Positions 46,234 to 55,994 are shown, numbered from the stretch's first letter. The stretch: DNA of 64,000 bases from Alteripontixanthobacter sp. (GCA_039968605.1 JBDVPM010000008.1:558001-622000), one strand, 5' to 3'. Translations and numbers: made by a program. The notes: generated from the sequence alone by a model not told the origin.

Positions 46234-46836
46234 TCAGCCTGCCGCCGCGCATCCTGACGCGATGGCTTCGCGATAGGCGCGCGATCCCTCGACAGTGTGA
46301 TGCAACCCGTCACGCTTGAGAGGGCCTTCGATTGGGTCCACGAAAGGTATGTTCCGCTCTTCCGCCAATTCCGCCACGAATGCATTGGCTGTTGCGGAAT
46401 TGGATATACCGACCAGCACCAGCTCCCGTCCTGCCAATCCGTCAATCAATTCGGGATAGAGACGGCGAAAATCATCGATCTCGTTTCCAGCTGTGAAGTG
46501 GTTCGCTCCGACTGCGATGACCAGCTTTTCCGGCGTGGTGGACGCCAGCAAGTCGGGCAGGGCAGCCTGCACGTCCTGAATACGCGCCCCGCCGATACCG
46601 CCATTGAAAGTACGCCCGCATGCAGCCGAAAGATCGGTCTGCTCGACAAGGCTATCGCCGACCACCAACGTATCGGCATCGCCGAATTGTTCGGCCAGCT
46701 GGATGACGAAAGGCGACCTTGCCTCGGGATAGGTGGGGGGATCGTAATCGCGAATCTCGAACAGGCCCGCCCCGGCAGCCGTGCCCGATCCGAACAGCAA
46801 CAATATGGCAAACAAGCGTTCCATGCCTTGAAACAT
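46234..46836 (-). CDS. SGNH/GDSL-type hydrolase, exported
   Basis: Esterase-fold protein of 200 aa with an N-terminal signal-like segment (FAILLLFGSGTAAGAG). The SGNH blocks are visible: VVGDSLVEQ (Ser), GGIGGARI (Gly), VGANHF (Asn) and DGLHHT (Asp/His). Such enzymes often deacetylate polysaccharides; being next to the spike and glycan genes makes that attractive but unproven. Start may be 46836 or the internal ATG at 46824; neither has a good ribosome-binding site. Confidence 0.8.
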   Translation of the reverse strand: MFQGMERLFAILLLFGSGTAAGAGLFEIRDYDPPTYPEARSPFVIQLAEQFGDADTLVVGDSLVEQTDLSAACGRTFNGGIGGARIQDVQAALPDLLASTTPEKLVIAVGANHFTAGNEIDDFRRLYPELIDGLAGRELVLVGISNSATANAFVAELAEERNIPFVDPIEGPLKRDGLHHTVEGSRAYREAIASGCAAAG

Positions 46837-46898
46837 TAGGGGAACGGCTGTGTGCGCAGCAACTGCGTATGAATACCTACGCCGACGTTGGTCTGGTC

Positions 46899-47291
46899 TT
46901 AAATTAGCCCGAGTCTCTGCAACTTGCCGGCCATTTTGCCTGGCAGGACATCCCCCTCATCCTCGCCATCCTGCTGATCGGGCGGGGCGTACTCTTCCTT
47001 GAGGTAACGCCAGCCCTGGTGCGCGCGTTTGTAGCGCTGCTTCACCTTGATCAGCCGGGGTTCCAGATCGATATGCCAGCGGCCGTCGGGTGATTCGCTA
47101 AAGCCCAATATCGGGCTGCGCGCGACCAATGCGTGATCGAGAATCCAGTAAAGCGAGCCGCCGACCATCTCCTCATGCCGTTTGGGCAAGTACCGCGTGG
47201 TCAGATGCATTTCATCCCGATTTTCGAACCAGGCGGCCAGATCCGCCCAGCTCTTGGCGCGGTAGGCGATCTTGGTCATATGCAGCGGCAT
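46899..47291 (-). CDS. DUF1489 family protein
   Basis: 130-aa protein of an alphaproteobacterial conserved family without known function. It begins MPLHMTKIAYRAKSWADLAAWF and contains TTRYLPKRHEEMVGGSLYWIL and QGWRYLKEEYAPPD, the DUF1489 landmarks. ATG 47291 is the family start. It begins 4 bases after mgtE ends, so both are on one transcript. Confidence 0.85.
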   Translation of the reverse strand: MPLHMTKIAYRAKSWADLAAWFENRDEMHLTTRYLPKRHEEMVGGSLYWILDHALVARSPILGFSESPDGRWHIDLEPRLIKVKQRYKRAHQGWRYLKEEYAPPDQQDGEDEGDVLPGKMAGKLQRLGLI

Positions 47292-47295
47292 CGTC

Positions 47296-48756
47296 TCAAA
47301 CCACCTGCAACAATACGGCCAGGCCAAGGAAGGCGAAGAAGCCCATCGAATCGGTAATCATGGTCACGAAAACGCTGCTGGCGACGGCAGGGTCCTGGTC
47401 CAGCCGTTCGAACACCACCGGCACCATCACTCCGGCAAGCCCGGCGATGATCACATTCACGACCATCGCCAGCGCTATCACCACGCCCAGCATCGGGGTA
47501 AAGATCGCGCCGGTCGCGAGGCCGATCAATACTGCGATGGTTGCGCCGTTCAGCATCGCCACACGCATCTCGCGCCACAATATCCGCCCGGTATTGGCGC
47601 GGGTCAGCTGGTTCATCGCGATGGCGCGAACGGTCACCGCCATTGTCTGCGTGCCAGCATTGCCGCCGATGCTGGCGACGATGGGCATCAGCACGGCAAG
47701 CGCCACCAGCTTCTCTATGGCCGAACCGAAGAAAGCGATAATAAGGCTGGCGACCAGCGCTGTGCCCAGATTGGCGATCAACCAGCGCACGCGGCTGCCA
47801 TAGGCTTCGCGGATCGGTTCGTTGATGTCGCCTTCGCCGGCACCGGACAGCAGCAGCACGTCCTCGCCCGCTTCTTCGGAGATGATATGGACCACGTCAT
47901 CGACGGTCATCTGGCCCACCAGTCGGCCGCTCTCATCGACCACGGCGGCGGAGATCAGTCCGTATTTCTGGAACATCAGGGCGACTTCTTCCTGATCCTG
48001 CATAACCGGGATCAGCGTCTGGTCGCGCTTCATCACATCGCCCAGCGCGACACTGCGCGGGGTGCGCAATATCCAGGATAGCGAGCATGTCCCGACCGGG
48101 TGATGCGCCTCGTCCACCACGAAGACTTCCCAGAAATCCGTGGTTAGGTCGGGTCGGTCGCGCAAATAATCGATCAGGTCGCCGACCGTCAGATGTTCCG
48201 GCACCGCCACAAAATCGCGGCTCATCAGGCGGCCGGCTGTCTCTTCCGGATAGCCGAGCGCGGTCTGCACCGCGGCTTGCGTTTCGGGCTCCAGCTCGGC
48301 GATGATCGCCTGCTGGTCGATCTCGTCCAGATCCTCGATCAGCTGGACGGCATCGTCGGTTTCCAGCGTTTCGGCGATCGAGGCGACGGAGGCGGCGGGC
48401 AGTCCCTCCATCATGTCCTCGCGGACGTAATCGTTCAGCTCGGCGATGACTTCGCCGCTCATCAATTCGGGCACTACCGCACCCAGCGCGCCGCGTTGTT
48501 CGGCATCGAACAGTTCGAGCAGATCGGCAATGTCGGCCGGGTGCAGCGGCTCGACCAGATCGTGCACGGTGCGCTCGTCGCCATTTTCCAGCGCGTCCTG
48601 CACGGAGCGGACGAATTCGGGCTTCAGGCGGTTTTCCTCGTCATGACGTTCATCGTCCACGCGGTCATCCGGCCGGGCTTCCTCGGCGCGAGCGACATCG
48701 TCGGCGGGTGATTGTTCCGCCTCCAGCAGCTCGTCATCGAATTCGCCGTTTGCCAT
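47296..48756 (-). CDS. mgtE: Magnesium transporter MgtE
   Basis: Mg2+ channel of the inner membrane, 486 aa. An acidic N-terminal extension (about 1-45) precedes the MgtE N domain (VEPLHPADIADLLELF), two CBS domains (about 165-300; GQMTVDDVVHII), and five membrane helices with the pore motif GGNAGTQTMAV and TMITDSMGFFAFLG. The cytosolic domains sense Mg2+ and gate the pore. DUF1489 follows. Confidence 0.95.
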   Translation of the reverse strand: MANGEFDDELLEAEQSPADDVARAEEARPDDRVDDERHDEENRLKPEFVRSVQDALENGDERTVHDLVEPLHPADIADLLELFDAEQRGALGAVVPELMSGEVIAELNDYVREDMMEGLPAASVASIAETLETDDAVQLIEDLDEIDQQAIIAELEPETQAAVQTALGYPEETAGRLMSRDFVAVPEHLTVGDLIDYLRDRPDLTTDFWEVFVVDEAHHPVGTCSLSWILRTPRSVALGDVMKRDQTLIPVMQDQEEVALMFQKYGLISAAVVDESGRLVGQMTVDDVVHIISEEAGEDVLLLSGAGEGDINEPIREAYGSRVRWLIANLGTALVASLIIAFFGSAIEKLVALAVLMPIVASIGGNAGTQTMAVTVRAIAMNQLTRANTGRILWREMRVAMLNGATIAVLIGLATGAIFTPMLGVVIALAMVVNVIIAGLAGVMVPVVFERLDQDPAVASSVFVTMITDSMGFFAFLGLAVLLQVV

Positions 48757-48863
48757 GCCGCCGCTCTAAGCGAGGCTTTCCCAAAAGCAAGCGTGGCTGC
48801 GGGGTGACATGCGCGCACAGGGCTCTATATCGGCACGCAACCCAACAGGAGAATGCAAGCGAT

Positions 48864-49325
48864 ATGGCCGATCAGAAACTTACGCTCACCCTCGATACCG
48901 GCAATGGCACCGGCGATGTGGTAATCAAGCTGCGCCCCGACCTGGCACCGGGCCATGTCGAGCGCATTACCGAGCTGGCTGGCGAAGGTTTCTACGATGG
49001 GGTGGTATTCCACCGCGTGATCCCCGGCTTCATGGCGCAGGGCGGCGATCCGACCGGTACGGGGATGAGCGGCAGCGACAAGCCCGATCTGAAGGCTGAA
49101 TTCAACGCCGAACCACACACGCGCGGCACCTGCTCGATGGCCCGCACCCAGGTGCCCGACAGTGCCAACAGCCAGTTCTTCATCTGCTTCGACGATGCCC
49201 ATTTCCTGGACGGTCAATACACCGTCTGGGGCCAGGTTGAGAGCGGCATGGATCATGTCGACGCGCTGCCCAAGGGCGAACCGCCCGCGCAGCCGGGCAA
49301 GATCGTGAAAGCGACCGTCTCCTGA
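48864..49325 (+). CDS. Cyclophilin-type peptidyl-prolyl cis-trans isomerase
   Basis: Cytoplasmic protein-folding enzyme of 153 aa, no signal peptide. FYDGVVFHRVIPGFMAQGGDPTGTG, CSMARTQVPDSANSQFFIC and LDGQYTVWGQV are standard cyclophilin motifs. ATG 48864 has GGAG at 48848-48851. It is divergent from mgtE (107 bases). Confidence 0.95.
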   Translation: MADQKLTLTLDTGNGTGDVVIKLRPDLAPGHVERITELAGEGFYDGVVFHRVIPGFMAQGGDPTGTGMSGSDKPDLKAEFNAEPHTRGTCSMARTQVPDSANSQFFICFDDAHFLDGQYTVWGQVESGMDHVDALPKGEPPAQPGKIVKATVS

Positions 49326-49329
49326 TTCT

Positions 49330-50262
49330 GTGTCCGGGACAGGGAGTGTGAAACGAGCGGCTCTGTTGCTGCTTGGCAGCCTTGCACTGGCAGGCTGCAT
49401 CACTCCCTATCCCGACCTCACGCAATCGCGCAGTCCATGCCGCACCGAACCGGGCGGCTGGTGCGATTTCGTGCGCGAGGCGGCAGCGGAGAGCTATGGT
49501 TACGCCATGCTTTCCAGCAACGCTTATGAAGACAGCGACACCTATACCCGCTTGCCGCAACAATTCGTGGAACGGGTCGTCGCCGATAATGATGGGGACG
49601 GCTTCGCCTATTCGCTGTTCGACGAATATGCCTTGGACGAGGCGGGGCAGCGTGCCGATATCGAGGCGCGCGTCATCGCCTTTCGCGGGTCGGAGCCGGG
49701 CTCCCCCAAGGATCTGATTTACGGTTCGCTGCGGTCGGACCAGATCGAGCGTGCGCGGGTGACTTACCGCGAAGTGCGCGCGCAAATGGATGCCGAGGGG
49801 CTGCAAGAACTACCCCTGATCACCACCGGCCACTCGCTTGGCGGTGCGCTGGCAACGCAGATTTCGATCGAGAACCCGGGCGTAAAAGCATATATATTCA
49901 ATCCGTCTCCGTTCTATAGCGGCGATCCGATGGCAGGCGATACCGACCGCATCTCGATCTCCGAGCGGGGCGAATTTTTGAGAGTTCTGCGCCGCTACCG
50001 CGCCCCGCCCGCCGCCGAGACGCTGGTGATCAATTGCGGGCCGGGCAGCAGCGCGAGCGACAAGCACTCGATCCGCAAACTGGCCGACTGCCTCACCTGG
50101 ATCGCCGCCTATGACGCAGCCAGCGGCGCGGCCGATTTGCTGGCCGACAACGGCATTATCAAACCGCCCGCGGAATGCGGTTTGGCGGTCAAAGTTCACC
50201 CGGCCATCTCGAACCAGGACGAGACGCCCTGCATCCACCAGGTACCCGCTCGGCCCGAATGA
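49330..50262 (+). CDS. Class 3 lipase-like lipoprotein
   Basis: Alpha/beta hydrolase, 310 aa, with a lipobox (SLALAGC) indicating outer- or inner-membrane anchoring. The nucleophile motif is TTGHSLGGALA with S169. VIAFRGSEPGSPKDL is the upstream strand of class 3 lipases. GTG 49330 gives a 22-residue signal; GTG 49348 would give a shorter one. It contains many Cys for a periplasmic protein. Substrate unknown. Confidence 0.8.
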   Translation: MSGTGSVKRAALLLLGSLALAGCITPYPDLTQSRSPCRTEPGGWCDFVREAAAESYGYAMLSSNAYEDSDTYTRLPQQFVERVVADNDGDGFAYSLFDEYALDEAGQRADIEARVIAFRGSEPGSPKDLIYGSLRSDQIERARVTYREVRAQMDAEGLQELPLITTGHSLGGALATQISIENPGVKAYIFNPSPFYSGDPMAGDTDRISISERGEFLRVLRRYRAPPAAETLVINCGPGSSASDKHSIRKLADCLTWIAAYDAASGAADLLADNGIIKPPAECGLAVKVHPAISNQDETPCIHQVPARPE

Positions 50263-50271
50263 CTTGGCGGA

Positions 50272-51156
50272 TTATAGCTCCGCTCCGACTAGCCAGTCAT
50301 GGAACAATCGCACCGGTCTTTGTTCCAGCGCAGCGGGCTTGCAGACGAACCAGTAGCTATACGGGCTTTCGACCGGACGATCGTAGAGATGCGCCAGCCG
50401 GCTGTCTTCGGCGCGGCTGATATGGTCGCCATGCATGATCGCGATGCCGAGCCCCTGTGCTGCGGCCTCCAGCATTAGCGTGCCCGAATCGAGATGGTCG
50501 ATGGCCGCCGGCTCAAGCTCTGGAAAGCCCATCGCATCTTTCCATGCGGCGAAGCTGTCGGGAAATTCGTTGTGGATGATGAAAGTCTGCTTTTCCAGCG
50601 CGGCCCGATCGGGCGCATCGCCCATTTGCGCCACCAGCTTTCGCGAGGCGACGGCATGGACCATGTTGTGATCCAGCCGCACCGCATGCAGGGCGGTGTC
50701 GGGGCCGCGCGACAGGATAATCGCCGCGTCGAGCACGTCGCCCACGCGGTCGTCCAGATGCGGGCCGGTATCGATATCGATATGTAACAGCGGATGGCGG
50801 ACGCGCAATTCGCCGAGGCGGGGGAACAGCCGCTGGCTGCCGAAAACCGGCAGGACGCCCAACCGCAAGCGGATCAGCGAGAGATTTTCCGACTGGTTTT
50901 CAACCGCCGCCGCCAATGCCTCCAATTGCGGGCCGACCGCTTCGTAGAAAGCCTGCCCCTCATCGGTCAGCTGCATCGCCTGCCGTTGGCGGGTAAACAG
51001 CTTCTTGCCGATGAACTCTTCAAGGTTGGAAATGCGCCGCGACAGGGCCGATGGGCTCAGGCCCAACTCCTCTGCTGCCGCGCGCGCGGACCCAAGCCGC
51101 ACAGTGCGCATGAAGGCTTCGAGTGCGCGCAGCGGCGGTAATCGGCGTGTCGGCAT
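50272..51156 (-). CDS. LysR-family transcriptional regulator
   Basis: 294-aa DNA-binding regulator. The helix-turn-helix is LGSARAAAEELGLSPSALSRRISNLEEFIGKKLF, and the effector domain (about 90-290) is of the GcvA-like type. Start ATG 51156 puts the HTH at the usual place. It lies at the end of the corC operon, 68 bases downstream, and converges with the lipase gene; no target is evident. Confidence 0.9.
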   Translation of the reverse strand: MPTRRLPPLRALEAFMRTVRLGSARAAAEELGLSPSALSRRISNLEEFIGKKLFTRQRQAMQLTDEGQAFYEAVGPQLEALAAAVENQSENLSLIRLRLGVLPVFGSQRLFPRLGELRVRHPLLHIDIDTGPHLDDRVGDVLDAAIILSRGPDTALHAVRLDHNMVHAVASRKLVAQMGDAPDRAALEKQTFIIHNEFPDSFAAWKDAMGFPELEPAAIDHLDSGTLMLEAAAQGLGIAIMHGDHISRAEDSRLAHLYDRPVESPYSYWFVCKPAALEQRPVRLFHDWLVGAEL

Positions 51157-51224
51157 GCGCGTTAAATGGGGAGCGAATTGCCTTTTGTCGAGCATGCGGT
51201 GCAATCCGGCGAAAACTCACCCGC

Positions 51225-52169
51225 CTATGGCTGCACCGCAGCGTCTTCCGGAGCATGCAGGCGCAGGCGCTTCACATGCGTCTCATCGGCGGCGGTCACT
51301 TCGATTTTCCAGCCGCTTGAATGGGTTACCACAGCGCCCACCGGAGGGACCTGCTCGGCCAGCACGAAGGCGAGACCGCCAAGCGTATCCACCGATTCCT
51401 CGACCTCGGCCAGCCGCGGATCGAGAGTATCGGCCAGATCGTCCAGCTCCACGCGAGCATCGCAGTCCCACATTCCATCGCCGATAGGGCTGATCAATTC
51501 CTCGGAAACATCGTCGTGTTCATCCTCGATATCGCCGACAATTTCCTCGACCAGATCTTCGATCGTTATGACCCCGTCGGTGCCCGAATATTCGTCAAGA
51601 ACGATGGCCAGATGGATCCGGCGCAGGCGCATATCGGCGAGCACGTCCAGCGCGCCGCGCGATTGCGGGACGAATAGCGGCTGACGCATCAGCGTGGTCC
51701 AGTCGGACGGCGGTGCCTGGCGGCGGGCGATGATCGGAAACACGTCCTTGATGTGAATCATGCCGATGACCGTGTCGAGCGTGTCGCGATAGACGGGCAG
51801 GCGCGAATGGCCGTTTTCGGAGAAGGATTCTACCAGCTCGTCCCAGCTTGCGCCTGCCGAAACCGCGATGATCTCGCCGCGCGGAACCGATACATCATCC
51901 GCATCGTGCTCGCTGAAATGGAGCAAATTGCGCAGCATTTGCCGCTCGACTGGCGACAGATCGCCGTTGCCAGCGGAATTTTCCGGCTCATCCGGACCGT
52001 TTTCGCCTTCATGTTCGTCGATTGCTTCTTCCAGCTGCGCGCGCAGGCTGCGGTCTCCCGCGGCTGGATCGAAAAGTTTCTTGATCACGGGCCACAGCCC
52101 GCCGCTACTCTCCGGCTCTCCCGTATTCTGGGATGCTGGTGAGCTACGTTCGCTATCGGTTTCGGGCAT
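51225..52169 (-). CDS. corC: CorC/HlyC-type CBS-domain protein
   Basis: 314-aa soluble protein. After an acidic, low-complexity N-terminus come two CBS domains (about 80-205; [68 protein letters not shown]) and a CorC_HlyC domain. Associated with magnesium/cobalt efflux and envelope integrity. The membrane partner domain (DUF21) is absent, as in E. coli CorC. It follows ybeY by 12 bases. Confidence 0.9.
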   Translation of the reverse strand: MPETDSERSSPASQNTGEPESSGGLWPVIKKLFDPAAGDRSLRAQLEEAIDEHEGENGPDEPENSAGNGDLSPVERQMLRNLLHFSEHDADDVSVPRGEIIAVSAGASWDELVESFSENGHSRLPVYRDTLDTVIGMIHIKDVFPIIARRQAPPSDWTTLMRQPLFVPQSRGALDVLADMRLRRIHLAIVLDEYSGTDGVITIEDLVEEIVGDIEDEHDDVSEELISPIGDGMWDCDARVELDDLADTLDPRLAEVEESVDTLGGLAFVLAEQVPPVGAVVTHSSGWKIEVTAADETHVKRLRLHAPEDAAVQP

Positions 52170-52181
52170 GGCCCTGCTTGA

Positions 52182-52691
52182 TTACTCCTGAATTACGCCC
52201 GGATCGCCGGGCCGGTCCCCATATGGGTCCGCTATACCCATAGCGGCAAGGGCATCTATCTCCAATGCCTCCATCGCATCGGCATCGGCGGTTGAAATTT
52301 CGTGATCGTGTCCGGCCAGGTGGAGCAGGCCGTGGATGATCAGGTGGGCGGCGTGCCGGTCCAGCGCAAGGTGTTTGTCATCCGCTTCACGGGCACAGGT
52401 CTCGCAGGCGAGTGCTATATCGCCCAGCAGGACGGGTGGGCCATCCGGCTCTAGCGCAAGCAATTCGCCGCGATCCAGCATCGGGAAGGAGAGGACGTTG
52501 GTCGGCTTGTCGCGGCTGCGCCATTCGCGGTTCAACTCGTGAATTTCACTGTCCGAGGTGAACAGCAGGCTGGCGGAAAGGCGCGGGTTGCCCAAAGCGG
52601 GTTCGGCACATGCGGCAGCCATCGCTGCACGCTGCGCCAAAGCAGCCCATTCGCCGGCGGGCCAGCCTTCGATATCGATATCCAGATTCAC
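52182..52691 (-). CDS. ybeY: Endoribonuclease YbeY (rRNA maturation)
   Basis: Zinc endonuclease for 16S rRNA 3' maturation and ribosome quality control, 169 aa. The three-His zinc motif is in HLIIHGLLHLAGHDHE, with NREWRSRDKPTNVLSFP upstream. Starts at GTG 52691, overlapping the phoH stop (GTGA). Confidence 0.95.
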   Translation of the reverse strand: MNLDIDIEGWPAGEWAALAQRAAMAAACAEPALGNPRLSASLLFTSDSEIHELNREWRSRDKPTNVLSFPMLDRGELLALEPDGPPVLLGDIALACETCAREADDKHLALDRHAAHLIIHGLLHLAGHDHEISTADADAMEALEIDALAAMGIADPYGDRPGDPGVIQE

Positions 52692-53743
52692 CGTTTGGCG
52701 TCTTCGCCTTCATAGGCTTCCACGATCCGGCCCACGATCGGGTGACGCACCACATCGGCAGAGGTGAAGCGGGTGACCGCAACGCCTTCCACACCGTCCA
52801 GCCGGTCCACCGCATCGGCCAGGCCGCTCATCCGGTCGCCGCCGGGAATATCGACTTGACGGGGATCGCCGCACACCACCATGCGGCTGTTCTGGCCGAA
52901 CCGGGTGAGGAACATCTTCATCTGCTCGCGCGTGGTGTTCTGCGCCTCGTCCAGAATCACGAAAGCATCGGCCAAAGTGCGCCCGCGCATGAATGCGATC
53001 GGAGCGATTTCGATTTCACCGCTGGCGATCCTGCGCTCCACCTGTTCAGGCGGCATGCAATCATACAGCGCATCGTAAAGCGGCCGCAAATAGGGATCGA
53101 CCTTGTCCTTCATGTCGCCAGGCAGGAAGCCGAGCCGCTCGCCCGCTTCCACTGCAGGGCGTGACAGGATCAGGCGCTGGACGCTGCCGGTGATCAGTTG
53201 GCTGACCGCTTGCGCAACCGCGACATAGGTCTTGCCCGTGCCCGCCGGACCGAGCGCGAATATCACGTCCTCGCGCGCCAATTGCCGCATGTAATCGCTC
53301 TGCGCCGCGCTGCGCGGCACGATAGTCTTGCGCCGGGTGCGGATCATGATGGGCGGCGTTTCCTTCGCGCCCGAGACGATCCCGTCCAGCGTGGGTTCGT
53401 TGGACATGGCAATGACCGCTTCGATCATGCCCTGATCCAGCTCCTGCCCCAGCGCCAGCCGGTCATACATGGCCTGCAACACATCGCGCGCGCGGGCGAC
53501 CGAATCTTCCGGCCCTTCGATCATCACCATGTCGCCGCGTGCGGATATGAATACACCCAGGCGGTTTTCGACCTGCACCAGATTGGCGTCGAACTGGCCG
53601 AACAAGGGTACCAGCAAAGACTGGTCTTCGAAGCTTACCTCCGCCTTGGCGCGGCGAATCTCGCGTGCGGGAACGGGCGGCTTGGACAATGCCGGATCGG
53701 CGCTGCCGCTGCGGCTGGCTTTCGGGGAAGGTCGTCGGCCCAT
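52688..53743 (-). CDS. phoH: PhoH-like ATPase
   Basis: 351-aa P-loop ATPase. Walker A is GPAGTGKT and Walker B FVILDEAQNTT; LSRPAVEAGERLGFLPGDM is a strong family motif. The N-terminal about 40 residues are basic and non-conserved. Genetic context with ybeY and miaB suggests an RNA-related role. ATG 53743 follows AAAGGA. Confidence 0.95.
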   Translation of the reverse strand: MGRRPSPKASRSGSADPALSKPPVPAREIRRAKAEVSFEDQSLLVPLFGQFDANLVQVENRLGVFISARGDMVMIEGPEDSVARARDVLQAMYDRLALGQELDQGMIEAVIAMSNEPTLDGIVSGAKETPPIMIRTRRKTIVPRSAAQSDYMRQLAREDVIFALGPAGTGKTYVAVAQAVSQLITGSVQRLILSRPAVEAGERLGFLPGDMKDKVDPYLRPLYDALYDCMPPEQVERRIASGEIEIAPIAFMRGRTLADAFVILDEAQNTTREQMKMFLTRFGQNSRMVVCGDPRQVDIPGGDRMSGLADAVDRLDGVEGVAVTRFTSADVVRHPIVGRIVEAYEGEDAKR

Positions 53744-53857
53744 AGGGTCCTTTCGCTGGAGGTCGGCCAAATCTAGGCTCCAACGCGCGAAGGGCAAGGG
53801 ATCAGCGCGCGATCGGCGGTGGAAAGTCACCAAAGCGCAACAAATATTGCATCCGTT

Positions 53858-55201
53858 CTACGCAATCGCAGGCTGCTTTATGGCCCCTTCCAGCGAATTG
53901 GGGCCAGCCTGGAGCAATTGCGCCCCCACCAGATCGCCGATCTGGCAGTCGCCTTCGAACCAGACCGATTGGAGCCAGGGCGATTTGCCGAGCCATTGGC
54001 CCGGATGCTTTCCCTTGCGTTCGACCAGGACTTCACAGACCTTGCCGACACTGGCCCGGTTGAAGGCGTGCTGGTCGCGATTGAGTGAGGCTTGCAGCCG
54101 TTGCAGCCGCTCGTCCATGATGTCGGCTGCGATCTGATTGTCCATCGCTGCGGCAGGGGTGCCGGGGCGGGGCGAATATTTGAAGCTGAATGCCTGCGCG
54201 TAGCCAACCGCATCGACTATGGCGAGCGTCTCTTCGAATTCCGCGTCGCTCTCGCCGGGGAAGCCAACTATGAAATCGCCCGACAAGGCTAGATCGGGGC
54301 GCGCCGCGCGAAACCGTTCGAGCAGTTTGAGATAGCTGTCTGCCGTATGACTACGGTTCATCGCCTTAAGCACGCGGTCGCTGCCGCTTTGCACCGGCAA
54401 ATGGAGGAACGGCATCAGCTTGTCGATTTCGCCATGCGCCGCAATCAGGGCATCGTCCATGTCCGCGGGATGGCTGGTGGTGTAGCGAATGCGGGCGAGC
54501 CCCGGCACATCGGCCAGTGCGCGGATGAGGCCTGCCATGCCTATAGCGTGTCCTGCAGCATCCTCGCCGGTCCATGCGCTGACATTCTGGCCGAGCAGCG
54601 AGATTTCCTTCGCACCGGCATCGACCAGTTTGTAAGCTTCGTCCACCAGATCGCTGAAAGGTCGTGATATTTCCGCGCCGCGAGTGTAGGGGACCACGCA
54701 ATATGTGCAGAATTTGTCGCACCCTTCCTGAATTGTCAGGAAAGCGCTTGGCGGCGATTTGCGGCGCCGGGGCAGGGCGGCGAATTTGGCGATGGCCGGC
54801 ATGTCCGTATCGGTTGCGCGGCGTCCCGATACTGCATCGTCGATCATTTGCGGCAGGCGGTGATAGGCCTGCGGGCCGACCACCATCGAGACATCGGGCG
54901 CGCGGGCCATGATTTCCTCGCCCTCGGCCTGCGCGACGCATCCGGCAACAGCGATCAGCGGCTTCTTGCCCGCAGCGCGCCCGGCTTTCGATATCCGCCC
55001 GATGTCGGAATAGACCTTCTCGGCCGCCTTTTCACGGATATGGCACGTATTGAGCACAACCAGATCGGCCTCTTCGCCCTCGGCAGCGGGAGCAATGCCC
55101 TGCTCGGCAAGCAATTCGCCCATCCTGTCGCCATCATAGACATTCATCTGGCAACCGAAGCTTTTGACCCGGTAGGTCTTGGGAGGATCCGATTTCTGCA
55201 T
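53858..55201 (-). CDS. miaB: tRNA-2-methylthio-N6-dimethylallyladenosine synthase
   Basis: Radical-SAM methylthiotransferase modifying A37 of tRNAs, 447 aa. N-terminal cluster ligands C17, C53 and C88; radical-SAM CxxxCxxC at C161, C165, C168 (GCDKFCTYCVVPYTRG); a C-terminal TRAM domain. It heads miaB-phoH-ybeY-corC, with a 114-base gap before phoH. The nfu gene further upstream could supply the Fe-S clusters. Confidence 0.97.
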   Translation of the reverse strand: MQKSDPPKTYRVKSFGCQMNVYDGDRMGELLAEQGIAPAAEGEEADLVVLNTCHIREKAAEKVYSDIGRISKAGRAAGKKPLIAVAGCVAQAEGEEIMARAPDVSMVVGPQAYHRLPQMIDDAVSGRRATDTDMPAIAKFAALPRRRKSPPSAFLTIQEGCDKFCTYCVVPYTRGAEISRPFSDLVDEAYKLVDAGAKEISLLGQNVSAWTGEDAAGHAIGMAGLIRALADVPGLARIRYTTSHPADMDDALIAAHGEIDKLMPFLHLPVQSGSDRVLKAMNRSHTADSYLKLLERFRAARPDLALSGDFIVGFPGESDAEFEETLAIVDAVGYAQAFSFKYSPRPGTPAAAMDNQIAADIMDERLQRLQASLNRDQHAFNRASVGKVCEVLVERKGKHPGQWLGKSPWLQSVWFEGDCQIGDLVGAQLLQAGPNSLEGAIKQPAIA

Positions 55202-55232
55202 GGCGGGGCGGTTAGACGAAAACCGGGAGGCG

Positions 55233-55994
55233 TTAAAGCGTCATCGCTCGCTGAATGGACGCGTGAGAAGCGGCGGCCATCGATTTGCGGTCGGTCAGGG
55301 CCTCGCCCGACAGGGGTTCGAGGAAATGGATATCCAGCTTGATCGGGCGATACCGTGCCAGCACCCGTTTGAAATTGTCGAGGCCCGGCTCGTCCCCGAC
55401 CCAGGAAATATGCGGTGCGTCATGATAGGCCAGCAGGACCGGCTGCACCGAAACACCGTCCGGCAAGGGTTCGAATGCCGAAAGCAGCGCGGATTTGAAC
55501 GGCAGCAGTCCAGTGCCATCGCTGGTCGTGCCTTCGGGAAACAGCGTCAACGTGCCGCCATTGTCGATCGCGGTGCGGATATTGTCTGCCTGCTCCGCCA
55601 CATTGGTGCGCCGGTTTCTTGCAACGAAAACGGTATCGTTCATCTCGCAAAGCCATTTCAGCAGCGAGAATTCGCTCAGCCCGTCATGCGCCACGAAGGC
55701 GCTGCCGCTGGCCTCGGCCAAAGCGGGGATGTCCAGCCAGCTAACATGGTTGGAGATCAGCAACGATCCACGCGTGGCGCGCCCAATCCGCTTGATATGC
55801 AGCCCGGACAGCGCGCCCACACCGCTCAGAAAGATGCGCGGCCAGAAACGCGGCAGCCGGAACATTCGCCACAACAAGTGGAACGGTACGCACACGATCA
55901 ACAGCCCGATGATCAATGTGAGCCGAAAGGCCAGCATTCCCCAACCGGCCAGCCCGATCCGGGGCGGTTCCAATGCGGCGGCGTCCGCCGTCAT
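55233..55994 (-). CDS. plsC: 1-acyl-sn-glycerol-3-phosphate acyltransferase (PlsC family)
   Basis: Adds the second acyl chain to make phosphatidic acid, the CdsA substrate. 253 aa, with an N-terminal membrane helix pair. HxxxxD motif in ISNHVSWLDIPAL and the phosphate site in LFPEGTTSDGTGLLPFKSAL. Ornithine- or other lyso-lipid acyltransferase activity (OlsA) is an alternative. Start overlaps the fur stop (ATGA). Confidence 0.88.
   Translation of the reverse strand: MTADAAALEPPRIGLAGWGMLAFRLTLIIGLLIVCVPFHLLWRMFRLPRFWPRIFLSGVGALSGLHIKRIGRATRGSLLISNHVSWLDIPALAEASGSAFVAHDGLSEFSLLKWLCEMNDTVFVARNRRTNVAEQADNIRTAIDNGGTLTLFPEGTTSDGTGLLPFKSALLSAFEPLPDGVSVQPVLLAYHDAPHISWVGDEPGLDNFKRVLARYRPIKLDIHFLEPLSGEALTDRKSMAAASHASIQRAMTL

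Noticed and set aside
44556-46445. 629-aa open frame antisense to the spike fibre gene
   Set aside because: Arg/Gly/Ile-rich translation without motifs, opposite a coupled gene with normal start; only its short DYREAIEGGC stretch is meaningful, as an SGNH remnant.
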